Below are positions 16,407-25,548 of a stretch of 64,000 bases of DNA, one piece after another. Position 1 is the stretch's first letter. The number at the start of each line of letters is the position of its first letter. The translations under genes were made by a program, and so were the position numbers. The notes below the pieces were generated by a model that was not told where the DNA came from, ran no database searches, and saw only the letters and a list, made by a program, of their open reading frames with translations. The DNA is from Anaerolineae bacterium (GTDB lineage Bacteria > Chloroflexota > Anaerolineae > Aggregatilineales > Phototrophicaceae), in the NCBI GenBank assembly GCA_017303635.1, contig JAFLCG010000017.1, positions 1-64,000 of the forward strand. The letters are read 5' to 3'.

Positions 16407-17441
16407 ATGTCATTTTTAGAACAAGAAATTCATGAGCAACCGGATGTCATCCGGCAACTGATTGAGGCAGAATGGTCGAACGTGCAGGCCATACGGCAGA
16501 AAATTGCCGACTTTAACCCAGAATTCGTTCATATCGCTGCGCGTGGCACCTCGGATAATGCCGGACGCTACGCCCAATATCTATTCGGGATTCATGCAGG
16601 TCTGCCGGTCGCACTGGCAACCCCATCCGTACACACATTGTATGAAGCATCTCCCCGGCTGGGGCGGGCACTTGTCATTGGCATTTCGCAATCCGGTCAA
16701 TCGGAAGACATCCGCCGGGTGGTTGAGGATGGGCGCAAACAAGGGGCGCTGACTGTCAGCATCACCAACGACGCGCAATCCCCGATGGCGCAGGCATCTG
16801 AATATCACATCCCACTGCACGCCGGAACTGAAAAAGCAGTGGCGGCAACCAAGAGCTACACCGCACAATTGACCGCCGTCTCTATGCTCGGTGCAGCCCT
16901 CAATGGTTCAACCGAGATGATCGCCGAATTACAGAAGCTGCCCGATTATGCCAACCGGACTCTCAAACTATCGGATGGTATCCGGGGATGGGCTGAACGT
17001 TACCGCTACATGGAGCGGTTAGTGACACTGGGGCGCGGCTATAACTATTGCACCGCTTTTGAGGTGGGCCTCAAGATCAAAGAACTATGCTATGTGGTCG
17101 GTCAGGAATTCAGCGAAGCGGACTTCCGCCATGGGCCAATTGCCGTGATTCAACCAGGTTTCCCGGTGATTACGGTGGCGATGAGCGGAAAAGCCCTACT
17201 GGTCATCCTGGATTTGCTGCATAAGCTCGGGGAACGTCAGGCAGAGTGCCTCGTCATTTCCAATGATGACTCGGCTCTGGGTATGGGTCACAAGGCGATG
17301 CGAGTTCCAGAATTACCGGAGTGGCTCAGCCCGATTGTGGGTGTAATTCCTGGGCAAGTCTTTGCGATGAGCCTAGCTGCAGCTAAAGGCTACGATCTGG
17401 ATCAACCGCGAGGATTGACCAAGGTCACATACACGATCTAA
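16407..17441 (+). CDS. Two-SIS-domain sugar isomerase-like protein (GlmS/NagB-II C-terminal type)
   Basis: The 344-residue protein has HIAARGTSDNAGRYAQYLF, VIGISQSGQSEDI and AVAATKSYTAQL in the first SIS domain. The second SIS domain has EFSEADFRHGPIAVI, ending with DQPRGLTKVT, the typical tail. This is the isomerase half of glucosamine-6-phosphate synthase without the glutaminase half. Such stand-alone forms act as aminosugar or fructosamine deglycases or as deaminases. GGGAG lies upstream of the ATG. Its place at the end of a polyamine-type transport operon suggests that the true substrate could be a glycated amine, but this is inference. Confidence 0.82.
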   Translation: MSFLEQEIHEQPDVIRQLIEAEWSNVQAIRQKIADFNPEFVHIAARGTSDNAGRYAQYLFGIHAGLPVALATPSVHTLYEASPRLGRALVIGISQSGQSEDIRRVVEDGRKQGALTVSITNDAQSPMAQASEYHIPLHAGTEKAVAATKSYTAQLTAVSMLGAALNGSTEMIAELQKLPDYANRTLKLSDGIRGWAERYRYMERLVTLGRGYNYCTAFEVGLKIKELCYVVGQEFSEADFRHGPIAVIQPGFPVITVAMSGKALLVILDLLHKLGERQAECLVISNDDSALGMGHKAMRVPELPEWLSPIVGVIPGQVFAMSLAAAKGYDLDQPRGLTKVTYTI

Positions 17442-17505
17442 GAAAACCGCAGAGTGGTTAAGAACGCAGCGGGTTCAGCAGTTACGAATTTCAAAGTGGA
17501 TGCTA

Positions 17506-19377
17506 CTAGGGCACTTCGATCAGTCCGGCTGACAGCGAGTCGCCGGACTCGGTGGCTATGCGGGTACCGCTGACCGGATCATAGAAACCAACACGAAGTT
17601 CATAGGTGCCGGATGGCACATTGGCCAGCGGAACCTGATACACATCCCGATAGTGCGTTCCAACCGTCCATGACTGGGTACTGATGCGTCCATCTTGCGG
17701 CGGGCCATCATCCTGTGACCATAAGGGTGTGTTGGTTGCTGGATTGATCCCACCGATTAAGTGGACGAAGACGCGCAAGTCGCGCTCGCTGGGTGCTAGA
17801 GGCTGCCAGTAGAGCCACACCGTTAAATCAGAAGCATCGACTATAGGCATCACAATTTGCACGGCGCGCAGATCAACCAAGCCAGTGAATGTGCCGTGTG
17901 AAGTCTCAACCCCTAATTCGGCGTCGGCCACGGTCCAAGGCCGATAGCGCTGGACATGTATTCCGTCCGCCCATTGATCAAAAACGCGCTGCCAGCGGAC
18001 ATCCAGCCAACTTTGCACAGCATTCCCATTGGGCCAGTCCGGGTAAGGCTGCCCCACCAACCAGATTGAGGGGTGCTGAGTCACGTAAGCTGCCAGCGCG
18101 CGCTCAACTTCAGGAACCGATTGGGCTGGTGATGAGGGCAAGGCAATATCGAGAGCCTCTGCACGATAGTAGTAGCCAAAGGCTGCATCAATAGATTGCT
18201 GTATGACCAGGTCATCAGAATCAACCTCGGCCCGAAGGTAATCCGTCACCAGGGGCCAGTTGGCGGCTTTGCGGTAAACAGGATCATAAAAGTAGTTGAA
18301 GAGCGAAATCACTGACAAACCGATGTAACCGAGCAGTGACAACCAAATGATAATCTGCAAAGGGGTAGCCCGTAACATCGACCTGCGCGGCAGAGAGGAA
18401 ACGGCCAACACCGCTACAAATCCAGGGAGCGCAGCCAGCACATATTGGGGAGCAAAAATCTTTAAGCGCAGTGAAGCAATGCTCAATAAGGTAATCGGCA
18501 GCAGAGCGATGCACAGCAACCAAAAAAAGGTTCTTCGCTCGTGGCGATACAGCAGGAAGCCCACTGCGATGATAAATAACACGATCCCGGCAAAAACGAT
18601 TGCAATCCAGGCCGATGGCAGAGCACGCCCAAAGAATAAAGTTGTCACCAAGCCGGGCAAAAACGCCAGATCAAAACCGCTAGCCGTCCCCCCATAGCCA
18701 CCGCGCCCCAGCAATGACAGTTGCAGGAACAGGAAAGAGAGACCCGATGTCCCTAGCGCCAGCAGAGCTGCCATGAAAAACCGCTTCACTCGGCTCCAGT
18801 CCCTACGATAGACTATCAGGACGTAGAGACCGAGCCCGATTATGGTGAACCATTCGTTGTAGAACAGGTTCGCCGCTAGCGTGATGGTCAGCCCATAACG
18901 GAGCCAATGACCAAGACGGTTATGCCGGAGAGCGATCAATCCAAGCCACAGACCGACCGCACTCAGGCCTGACCAGAGTGCATAATTGCGAGCATCCTGC
19001 GCGTGCCAGAGCGCATAAGGCTGGAGCACCCACAACAATGCTGCCAGCAAACCAGTCCAGCGCCCGCCCAGGTGTTGCCCAATACCGTACAGGGCTGGTA
19101 TAGCTAACAGACTAATCAGCGCCGGGAACATCCTCAAGGGAAATTCATCGGTTCCAACAACCGTACCCCAGAGGTAATAGCTGGCATATGTCAAGGCCGG
19201 ATGAGGTTCAATGGTCGCAATCTGAGTAAGAGATTGATCGAGCGGCAGAGTCCAATACTGAGCGGTAAAGGCCTCATCCCCTCTAAAAGGGGAAACATCC
19301 AACCGATACAGCCGCAACGCAAAGCTTATCAGAATCAGAGTGAGGAGAATGAGACGAAAGAAAAGCGGAGAGCGCAT
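17506..19377 (-). CDS. GT39-like membrane glycosyltransferase / dolichyl-phosphate-mannose-type
   Basis: The protein has 623 residues from ATG 19377. The N-terminal ~390 residues hold about ten membrane segments. The first periplasmic loop carries the acidic pair in SPFRGDEAFTAQYWT, as in PMT/ArnT-type GT-C glycosyltransferases that use polyprenyl-phosphate sugars. The C-terminal ~220 residues are soluble and beta-rich, ending in a domain with VFVHLIGG and LRVGFYDPVSGTRIA. A related protein is encoded at 21593 on the other strand. It probably modifies cell-surface glycans or proteins; donor and acceptor are unknown. Confidence 0.78.
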   Translation of the reverse strand: MRSPLFFRLILLTLILISFALRLYRLDVSPFRGDEAFTAQYWTLPLDQSLTQIATIEPHPALTYASYYLWGTVVGTDEFPLRMFPALISLLAIPALYGIGQHLGGRWTGLLAALLWVLQPYALWHAQDARNYALWSGLSAVGLWLGLIALRHNRLGHWLRYGLTITLAANLFYNEWFTIIGLGLYVLIVYRRDWSRVKRFFMAALLALGTSGLSFLFLQLSLLGRGGYGGTASGFDLAFLPGLVTTLFFGRALPSAWIAIVFAGIVLFIIAVGFLLYRHERRTFFWLLCIALLPITLLSIASLRLKIFAPQYVLAALPGFVAVLAVSSLPRRSMLRATPLQIIIWLSLLGYIGLSVISLFNYFYDPVYRKAANWPLVTDYLRAEVDSDDLVIQQSIDAAFGYYYRAEALDIALPSSPAQSVPEVERALAAYVTQHPSIWLVGQPYPDWPNGNAVQSWLDVRWQRVFDQWADGIHVQRYRPWTVADAELGVETSHGTFTGLVDLRAVQIVMPIVDASDLTVWLYWQPLAPSERDLRVFVHLIGGINPATNTPLWSQDDGPPQDGRISTQSWTVGTHYRDVYQVPLANVPSGTYELRVGFYDPVSGTRIATESGDSLSAGLIEVP

Positions 19378-19468
19378 CACGAATATATTGGCAGGTGGAC
19401 TAAATCGGGTTGCTCGATTGACGGAGAATGACCTGTAGCCATCTCCGTCGACCGTGCATCATTGTGCT

Positions 19469-20302
19469 CTATTTCGCCAGTACTTCGGCGGTGGCATCGT
19501 CAAAAGCTTCCGCTACAGCCTCGGCATCGAGCGCGCCACCATTAACCTCTTCAGCGGGTTTGCCAGGCTTTTTCTTCGCTTTCGCGTTGGTAACTTGCTC
19601 TTCACTCAACTTGGTCTGCCGATCACTGATTTCGCGAAGGTAATCCCGCAAATTGGGTTCCTTACGTTCGTCCGCATACAGCACTGGCACTTGCGGGTTG
19701 ATCGCCTCAATCTGAGCGCGGGGATCAACAAAAATGATCAGCGGCTGTACATGGACCCCAGGCATTTTAGAGTCCAGGAGCTTTTGTACATGCTCAGCGG
19801 CACGCAGAGCATCATGGGTCGGATTCGCGATATGGTCCTGACGGAAGAAACGGGTAACCGCGGTGAGGGCACCACCAGCGGTCTTCCATTTATCACCCTC
19901 AACACTAAATTTGCCTTCCTGAAAGCGGGTCACAATGGCAAACACGCCTTGCGGGCTGATTAGCACATGGCGGGCAGGGAAGTGATAGTAGTTATAGAGG
20001 GTACTCTTCTTGCTGATGCCCTTCAGACCTTCCTTGATGGCTTCCTCAGGTCGCGGTTGGCGCAACCAAAGATTAGTCAGTCGCACCGAGAAGATTGTAC
20101 AAATCAGGCTGGCAGGCAGCACCAGCGTCGACAACAAAGATGATGCCAGAAAACTACCAGAATCTTCAGCCTGGGCGGCCACACCCTGCGTGGCTGTGAT
20201 CAGAAAAAAACCACCGATCAGAACGGCCATACTGACAAAGAACATGACAGTTGCCAAACGTTTATTTCGGCTCACGAGCCTGGCATTGGTTTCGATCCGC
20301 AT
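19469..20302 (-). CDS. NERD-like (nuclease-related) membrane-anchored protein
   Basis: The 277-residue protein has two N-terminal membrane segments (about 17-40 and 50-70). A cytoplasmic domain follows with YYHFPARHVLISPQGVFAIV, VTRFFRQDHIANPTHDALRA and VQPLIIFVDPRAQIEA. The order of a conserved His-containing strand, a glycine turn and a later hydrophobic strand with Pro fits the nuclease-related NERD domain, although the catalytic acidic residues are not obvious. The C-terminal tail is acidic and Lys-rich. The function is unknown; NERD proteins are often tied to DNA processing or signalling. Confidence 0.6.
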   Translation of the reverse strand: MRIETNARLVSRNKRLATVMFFVSMAVLIGGFFLITATQGVAAQAEDSGSFLASSLLSTLVLPASLICTIFSVRLTNLWLRQPRPEEAIKEGLKGISKKSTLYNYYHFPARHVLISPQGVFAIVTRFQEGKFSVEGDKWKTAGGALTAVTRFFRQDHIANPTHDALRAAEHVQKLLDSKMPGVHVQPLIIFVDPRAQIEAINPQVPVLYADERKEPNLRDYLREISDRQTKLSEEQVTNAKAKKKPGKPAEEVNGGALDAEAVAEAFDDATAEVLAK

Positions 20303-20336
20303 AACTACTCTTTATCCTCAACTTCTCCATAAACAG

Positions 20337-20368
20337 CGCGCTCCCCGGCCAGACAGCAGAGGAGCGCG
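20337..20368 (-). terminator. Hairpin after the secreted-protein gene
   Basis: An 8-bp stem CGCGCTCC/GGAGCGCG with a 16-base loop lies 28 bases past the stop of the minus-strand gene at 20396. The following T-run is poor (CTGTTTATGG), so it may act as a weak terminator. Confidence 0.45.
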
Positions 20369-20395
20369 GCATCCTTGATTAGAACTGACCAAGCG

Positions 20396-21490
20396 TTAAG
20401 CGACTGGCACCAGGTAGGATAAGCCGCCACTCTTATATACTTCCGCGCAGATCAACTCGCCTACACGCAGCGTGGGGAGGATTTCCCAGGTACGCGGCAC
20501 ACCACTGGCAATCCCCATGATGGCATTATTTACGTCCGCCGGATTCGGCTTCATGCAATGAGTCACAGGAATATCCAGCTTGGTAGTGATGGGATCGCCA
20601 TCATTGTCGTAGAAGGTAATATCATAGTACAACTGCAAACGCTGATAACCGGAGGGCGCTACGGGCGCATAACCATTCCAGATCGCCGTGCAGCGCACTG
20701 AAATTGATCCATTGAAGCTGATGCCAATATCTTCGGTATCCCACGCGAGCGTATCGCAGGCGGGCGGGAAGAAGCGCATCACATTCATCGGCTCATTGCC
20801 GAGTGCTGGAATCTGTGTGGCGCGCCCAGGAATAGGCGTCGTCAGCACTGCAGTGGGTGTGCCGGGCCCGGTCGTCGGGCTTCCAGATGCTCCTGTGATC
20901 TCGGCTGTAATCCGAGCAATACCACTCATGTTCAGGTTCACTGGCGCACTACCATTGGCCGGCCCCAGAACAGCCGCCGAAGACAGTCGGTTGATGTCAA
21001 ACGTCGTACCAGGTGACCAAGCCCAGTAAGTCAAGACAGACGAACCGGATTGGTCTGCCAGAAAACTGAAGTTTACAGGCAGGTAGAAACCGACCCATAC
21101 GACCGGCGCATTGACCTGTACGGGCGTCGGGAAAACGGCTGTAAAGACACCCGATTGTGAAACCGTGGTTGTAAACTGACCGGCCAGCGTCGCATCCAGA
21201 GGCGAGCCACCATTGGGGTCCTGATAGACAACCGCCGTAACAGAGGTTCCGGCAGGTGCAGCACTGACCGCAATACTCACCCGATCAATGGTCGCCGGGA
21301 AAGTCAGACCCAAGGGGGTGAGATCAAACCCGTTAATCACCAGTGAAGGTTCACCCTGCACCGTAAACGGCGCACTGGCATCCCCGCTGTTGAGGTTCAG
21401 GACACGGTCTCCGGCTTGAGCAGTCAGCGCAAAGGATAGGCTGACCACGATCAAACCCAGGAGAATTGCCACTGGAATGAGCTTTCGCAT
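20396..21490 (-). CDS. Secreted beta-rich protein of unknown function
   Basis: The 364-residue protein starts with a signal peptide (MRKLIPVAILLGLIVVSLSF, then ALTAQA). The mature part begins with a beta-sandwich-like region of about 170 residues. A Pro/Thr/Gly-rich linker follows near residues 200-230 (SGSPTTGPGTPTAVLTTPIP). A second domain has four scattered Cys (PACDTLAW, VRCTAIW, THCMKP, ELICAEV), which could form disulfides. No enzyme motif is seen. It diverges from the glycosyltransferase at 21593 and probably lies outside the membrane. Confidence 0.65.
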   Translation of the reverse strand: MRKLIPVAILLGLIVVSLSFALTAQAGDRVLNLNSGDASAPFTVQGEPSLVINGFDLTPLGLTFPATIDRVSIAVSAAPAGTSVTAVVYQDPNGGSPLDATLAGQFTTTVSQSGVFTAVFPTPVQVNAPVVWVGFYLPVNFSFLADQSGSSVLTYWAWSPGTTFDINRLSSAAVLGPANGSAPVNLNMSGIARITAEITGASGSPTTGPGTPTAVLTTPIPGRATQIPALGNEPMNVMRFFPPACDTLAWDTEDIGISFNGSISVRCTAIWNGYAPVAPSGYQRLQLYYDITFYDNDGDPITTKLDIPVTHCMKPNPADVNNAIMGIASGVPRTWEILPTLRVGELICAEVYKSGGLSYLVPVA

Positions 21491-21592
21491 GGGAATTATC
21501 CTCGTATCGAACTGCCACCACTATGCCTGTAGTATACTCCGCATCCGGGGCAGCTTTGGTTTACCGCGCTCGTTATTGTAGGTGGCTTCCGA

Positions 21593-23497
21593 ATGATGGT
21601 CAAGTTCGTCACCCGCTTTTATGGTACCAGCGTCACGATTGTCATGGTTGGTCTGGCGCTGGTGATCTGGCTTGGCGTTATGCGAGAGTTCCGACTGGAT
21701 GACAGCTTTATCACCTTTCGCTATGCTCAAAATCTGGCAGCAGGCCACGGTCTGGTCTATAACCCCGGGGATACGACCCTCAGCACCACTGCACCGCTCT
21801 ATGCAATTCTGCTAGCCGGATTAAGTCACTTTGTCCCTGATTTTCATTTTCTGGGAGGATTGGTCGGTGCGCTCAGCATTGGCATCGGCGGCGGAATGTT
21901 CTATCGGTTGGCTGCCTTTACCTACTCAAAGAACACATCATTTTCATGGAAAGCTCTATGGGCAGCAACTGCATACACTTTAGCCCTGCCCCTCTGGCTG
22001 GCACTCGGCATGGAAACTCCTGTATGGATCATGTTGGTGCTGGTCGCAGCAGCAAGTATATTAGACGAGCGTCAATGGCTCGCAGGATTGGCGCTGGGTC
22101 TGGCGACTGTTGTTCGCCCCGATGCAGCCTTACCCGCAATACTGATAGGCTTCAGCCTCCTTTTACAAACTATCCCGAGACTCGGCACGCGCAAATATCC
22201 CCTACGCCCACTGTTGTACTTTAGCACCCTGTACCTGGTCCCCGTGCTGCTTTATACAGCATGGTCATATCTGAACTATGGCTCCCCTTTCCCAGTCACA
22301 TTGGGGGCTAAGAGTGCTCAGGCATTTATGGGCATCACCGGGCTTGGGCCTTACGTAACCATCCCAGCGGGCCTCGGTCTGATTGCTCAGGATTTGTTTA
22401 AACAAAGTTCGCTCTACATGGTTTTTTTGCTCTTGTCCATCTTTGGATTGGCTGGACACTTGAGCAAAGTCAGTTGGATGCTGACATTATGGGGAGGACT
22501 GCATCTAACGGCTTACGCTACATTGGGAGTAGCACCCTACCGCTGGTATTATGCGCCGATCGTCCCTGGAATCATCGCACTCGCCGCCACCGGGTTGAGC
22601 TATCTGCATCAGCGCCTGAGTGAACATCACTTTCGTCTGGCAGGCTCCGTGGTTAGCATCATTGCAGGACTTGGGCTGGTGGCGCAGGCGATCAGTCTGT
22701 TCACAGTCTACCAAGTCATGCAGACTGGAGAGCAGAGAGGGCCGATGCTACCAATTATTGATTGGCAGGTTTACCGCGAAACAGGTGAATGGCTGGCGGC
22801 CAATACACCACCCAATGCCACCCTCGGCGTAGCTGAAGTCGGTCAGATTGGATTCTACGCTGAACGCTACATGACCGATTATCTGGGTCTCCTCCAACCA
22901 GAAGTGACTGCCAATCTTCAACGCGGTGATCTGTATAGCTGGTTAGCAGGCTATGCGCCCGACTACCTGACTTTTCAGCGGTTCCGAGGGAGTGGGCTGG
23001 CGCTTTATAATCTGTTCATTCAGGATGACCCCTGGTTCAACGCCAATTATCGGCAGGTCGCACAGATCGACGATCCACGTTACCAATTGGGACCAGTCCA
23101 AATTTACGAGCGAATTCAGCCGACGACACCCGTTACACTTCAACCACTTGTCCGAGCGTTTGGCAATTTGCGCTTGACCGGAGTTGCACTGGATAGGCGC
23201 CGGGTACCGACCACAGGTGGCGCGGTGCGTATACGTTTAGACTGGGAAGTGATCGGCACATTACCCAACCCACTTTACATCGCTGTCAAGGTATTGAATC
23301 GACCTCTATTGCCCGGTCATGATGGTCACTACGATAGCACTCACTGGAGAGGCAGTTTTTCCACCTGGCACGCATTTGTCATTCCAGAAGGATTAGGCTC
23401 AGGCTTCTATCGGGTATTGGTGGCAGTAGGAGCCAGTGATAGCAACAGCTTCATTGAACAGCCCGTCAGCGCCATCGAACTCTATCCGCCGAGTTGA
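21593..23497 (+). CDS. GT39/PMT-like membrane glycosyltransferase
   Basis: The 634-residue protein has about ten to eleven membrane segments. After the first helix it has EFRLDDSFITFRYAQNLAAG and GLVYNPGDTTLSTTAPLY, the DD-containing first loop of a family of bacterial GT-C transferases. The C-terminal ~200 residues are extracytoplasmic and beta-rich. It resembles the gene at 17506 in architecture but not closely in sequence. The start could be 21593 or 21596. It lies just upstream of yajC, whose promoter overlaps its stop codon. Confidence 0.76.
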   Translation: MMVKFVTRFYGTSVTIVMVGLALVIWLGVMREFRLDDSFITFRYAQNLAAGHGLVYNPGDTTLSTTAPLYAILLAGLSHFVPDFHFLGGLVGALSIGIGGGMFYRLAAFTYSKNTSFSWKALWAATAYTLALPLWLALGMETPVWIMLVLVAAASILDERQWLAGLALGLATVVRPDAALPAILIGFSLLLQTIPRLGTRKYPLRPLLYFSTLYLVPVLLYTAWSYLNYGSPFPVTLGAKSAQAFMGITGLGPYVTIPAGLGLIAQDLFKQSSLYMVFLLLSIFGLAGHLSKVSWMLTLWGGLHLTAYATLGVAPYRWYYAPIVPGIIALAATGLSYLHQRLSEHHFRLAGSVVSIIAGLGLVAQAISLFTVYQVMQTGEQRGPMLPIIDWQVYRETGEWLAANTPPNATLGVAEVGQIGFYAERYMTDYLGLLQPEVTANLQRGDLYSWLAGYAPDYLTFQRFRGSGLALYNLFIQDDPWFNANYRQVAQIDDPRYQLGPVQIYERIQPTTPVTLQPLVRAFGNLRLTGVALDRRRVPTTGGAVRIRLDWEVIGTLPNPLYIAVKVLNRPLLPGHDGHYDSTHWRGSFSTWHAFVIPEGLGSGFYRVLVAVGASDSNSFIEQPVSAIELYPPS

Positions 23498-23521
23498 CCC
23501 GCTCATGCCGAGTGCTATAAT
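23494..23521 (+). promoter_or_regulatory. Strong promoter of yajC-secD-secF
   Basis: TTGACC (23494-23499) and TATAAT (23516-23521) are separated by 16 bases, with an extended -10 TGC directly in front. The -35 overlaps the stop codon of the upstream glycosyltransferase. Confidence 0.75.
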
Positions 23522-23555
23522 TCGCACGTTTTGAGGCTTACAGGAAAACTCCAGG

Positions 23556-23888
23556 ATGCAGGAATTTGCTCTATTTGCGCTAGTCGCATTGCTGGCGCTA
23601 GGTGCCTACTGGTCGCTCGTCATTTTCCCCAAGCAACGTGACTTCACCAAACGACAACGTTACGTCCAGTCATTGGATGAAGGTGCTGAAGTTGTTACCT
23701 ATGGTGGAATTGTGGGACGAGTCCTGAAAGTCGAGGCGGATAAGGGTATTGTCCAAGTGGAAATCGCCCAAGGAGTCGTTGTCCGGCTGATTACGGCGGC
23801 GATTGTACAAGCCTATGATCCAGAGACTTTCGCCGAGGCCGCACGCGCAGGTATGGAAGCCGAAGCAGAGAACCAGAGTACGTCCTGA
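23556..23888 (+). CDS. yajC: Preprotein translocase subunit YajC
   Basis: The 110-residue protein has one N-terminal membrane helix, then the YajC pattern FPKQRDFTKRQRYVQSLDEG, EVVTYGGIVGRV and VQVEIAQGVVVRLITAAIV. It is an accessory part of the SecDF-YajC complex that assists SecYEG. The next gene, secD, starts 67 bases later and secF follows, the standard gene order. Confidence 0.9.
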   Translation: MQEFALFALVALLALGAYWSLVIFPKQRDFTKRQRYVQSLDEGAEVVTYGGIVGRVLKVEADKGIVQVEIAQGVVVRLITAAIVQAYDPETFAEAARAGMEAEAENQSTS

Positions 23889-23955
23889 TTGCTGAAACCA
23901 CCACAAGACACGGTTTCTTAGACACAGCCAGTCAAGAAAGGTTCATTTTCAAACC

Positions 23956-25536
23956 ATGCAAGGTCATATTCGCTGGTTGGTCGTCATCATCCTACTGACG
24001 GCCTTTGCAGTATGGGTTGCCCTCCCCGGCACTCTGCTGACCAATATTCCGGATTCGTGTTACACGGTGAATCCCGAACGAACCAAACCCATCCAAGGGA
24101 TTCATCTCGATTTTAATGATGATTGTGTACAAGAAATTCAAGTGGATGTCCGCCAGGCACTCGGTCTGGACATCATTGGTGGGCTACGCGTGTTGCTCGA
24201 GGCTGAATTACCGCCCGGCACCTTCACCATCGAAGACCTGAACCAGGCAGCTAACAACGTGAGCCGCCGTGTAAATGCGTTGGGTGTGGGTGAAGCGACG
24301 GTACAGGTACAGGGTTCGAACCGGCTGCTGGTCGAGTTACCTGGCGTGACCGATACCTGTCAGGCTATTACGACCATTCAACGAACTGCCTTACTCGAAT
24401 TTGTCGATTTCGGTGGCCTGGCTGGACAAGCACAGGCACTCATTGGTCGCCCGGTATTGACCACTCAACAGCAGACCATCATCGACCAGCGCAATCAAGC
24501 CGCTCAGGCGGAAGCCGCGCCGAGCGACAGTTCGTCAGGTGGAATCGCTACCGATCCCGCGGGAACACCAGCGGCTGTTTCCAACACGCTGGCTGAATGT
24601 GAACCTCAGTCGGATACAACGAGCAGCGAAGCACCTATCCTGAACCCCGCAACAGGTCAACCGTTCACAACCGTCATCACCGGTGCAGGCCTCCAGGCAG
24701 CTGCTGCCGAACTTGATCCCAACTCCCAGCAATGGGTGATTCGTTTTGAGCTCACCGCTGAAGGGGGAAGCGTATTTGGCCCCTTCACCGGCAGCCGCAT
24801 CGGTCAACCGCTCGCCATCGTACTGGATGGGCAAGTGCTTTCTGCGCCGACAGTCCAAGCTCGATTGGACACTGGTGGCGTGATCTCCGGCAGCTTCACT
24901 GAGGACGAGGCCAAACAACTCGCGCTTCAACTCAGATCGGGGGCGCTACCCATTCCACTACGCGTGGAATCGAGCGAAACGGTCGGCGCAACCCTCGGTC
25001 AGCAGTCGGTTGAGTTAAGCATCCGCGCAGGCATCATCGGTGTGATTGTGATCCTGATTTTCATGGTGGTTAATTACCGGGTTCCAGGCATTGCGGCTGC
25101 ACTGGCGCTGCTAGTATTTATTGCTCTGAATCTGGCAGTATTCAAGATCATCCCAGTGACGCTGACCTTGCCTGCTATTGTGGGTTTCCTCATCTCAATT
25201 GGCACCGCCGTAGACGGCAATATTCTGATCTTTGAACGACTTCGCGAAGAAGTTCGAAGTGGAAAAACGATTGATAAAGGCGTAGAAGAAGGTTTCTCTC
25301 GTGCTTGGACTTCCATTCGAGACTCTAACCTATCGACCATCTTGATCACATCCGTTTTGTTCCTGTTTGGTCAGACTCCTGGTGCCAGTATTGTGAGTGG
25401 TTTTGCAGTCACCCTCATCCTTGGGCTGATCATCAATCTGTTCACGGCGGTCATTGTGACACGCACGTTCCTCCACATCATCCTGTACTTCACACGCAAG
25501 CAGCTTGCCGAACACAAGTGGCTGGTTGGCGTCTAA
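23956..25536 (+). CDS. secD: Protein translocase subunit SecD
   Basis: The 526-residue protein has an N-terminal helix, the conserved GLDIIGGLRVLLEAEL (the family's GLDLxGG), and a large periplasmic domain. A Ser/Pro/Thr-rich insert lies around residues 190-220 (SDSSSGGIATDPAGTPA). Five C-terminal helices include IGTAVDGNILIFERLREE, which carries the proton-coupling Asp. It uses the proton gradient to pull secreted proteins out of SecYEG. It is followed 12 bases later by secF. Confidence 0.93.
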   Translation: MQGHIRWLVVIILLTAFAVWVALPGTLLTNIPDSCYTVNPERTKPIQGIHLDFNDDCVQEIQVDVRQALGLDIIGGLRVLLEAELPPGTFTIEDLNQAANNVSRRVNALGVGEATVQVQGSNRLLVELPGVTDTCQAITTIQRTALLEFVDFGGLAGQAQALIGRPVLTTQQQTIIDQRNQAAQAEAAPSDSSSGGIATDPAGTPAAVSNTLAECEPQSDTTSSEAPILNPATGQPFTTVITGAGLQAAAAELDPNSQQWVIRFELTAEGGSVFGPFTGSRIGQPLAIVLDGQVLSAPTVQARLDTGGVISGSFTEDEAKQLALQLRSGALPIPLRVESSETVGATLGQQSVELSIRAGIIGVIVILIFMVVNYRVPGIAAALALLVFIALNLAVFKIIPVTLTLPAIVGFLISIGTAVDGNILIFERLREEVRSGKTIDKGVEEGFSRAWTSIRDSNLSTILITSVLFLFGQTPGASIVSGFAVTLILGLIINLFTAVIVTRTFLHIILYFTRKQLAEHKWLVGV

Positions 25537-25548
25537 GGGCAATTCACT

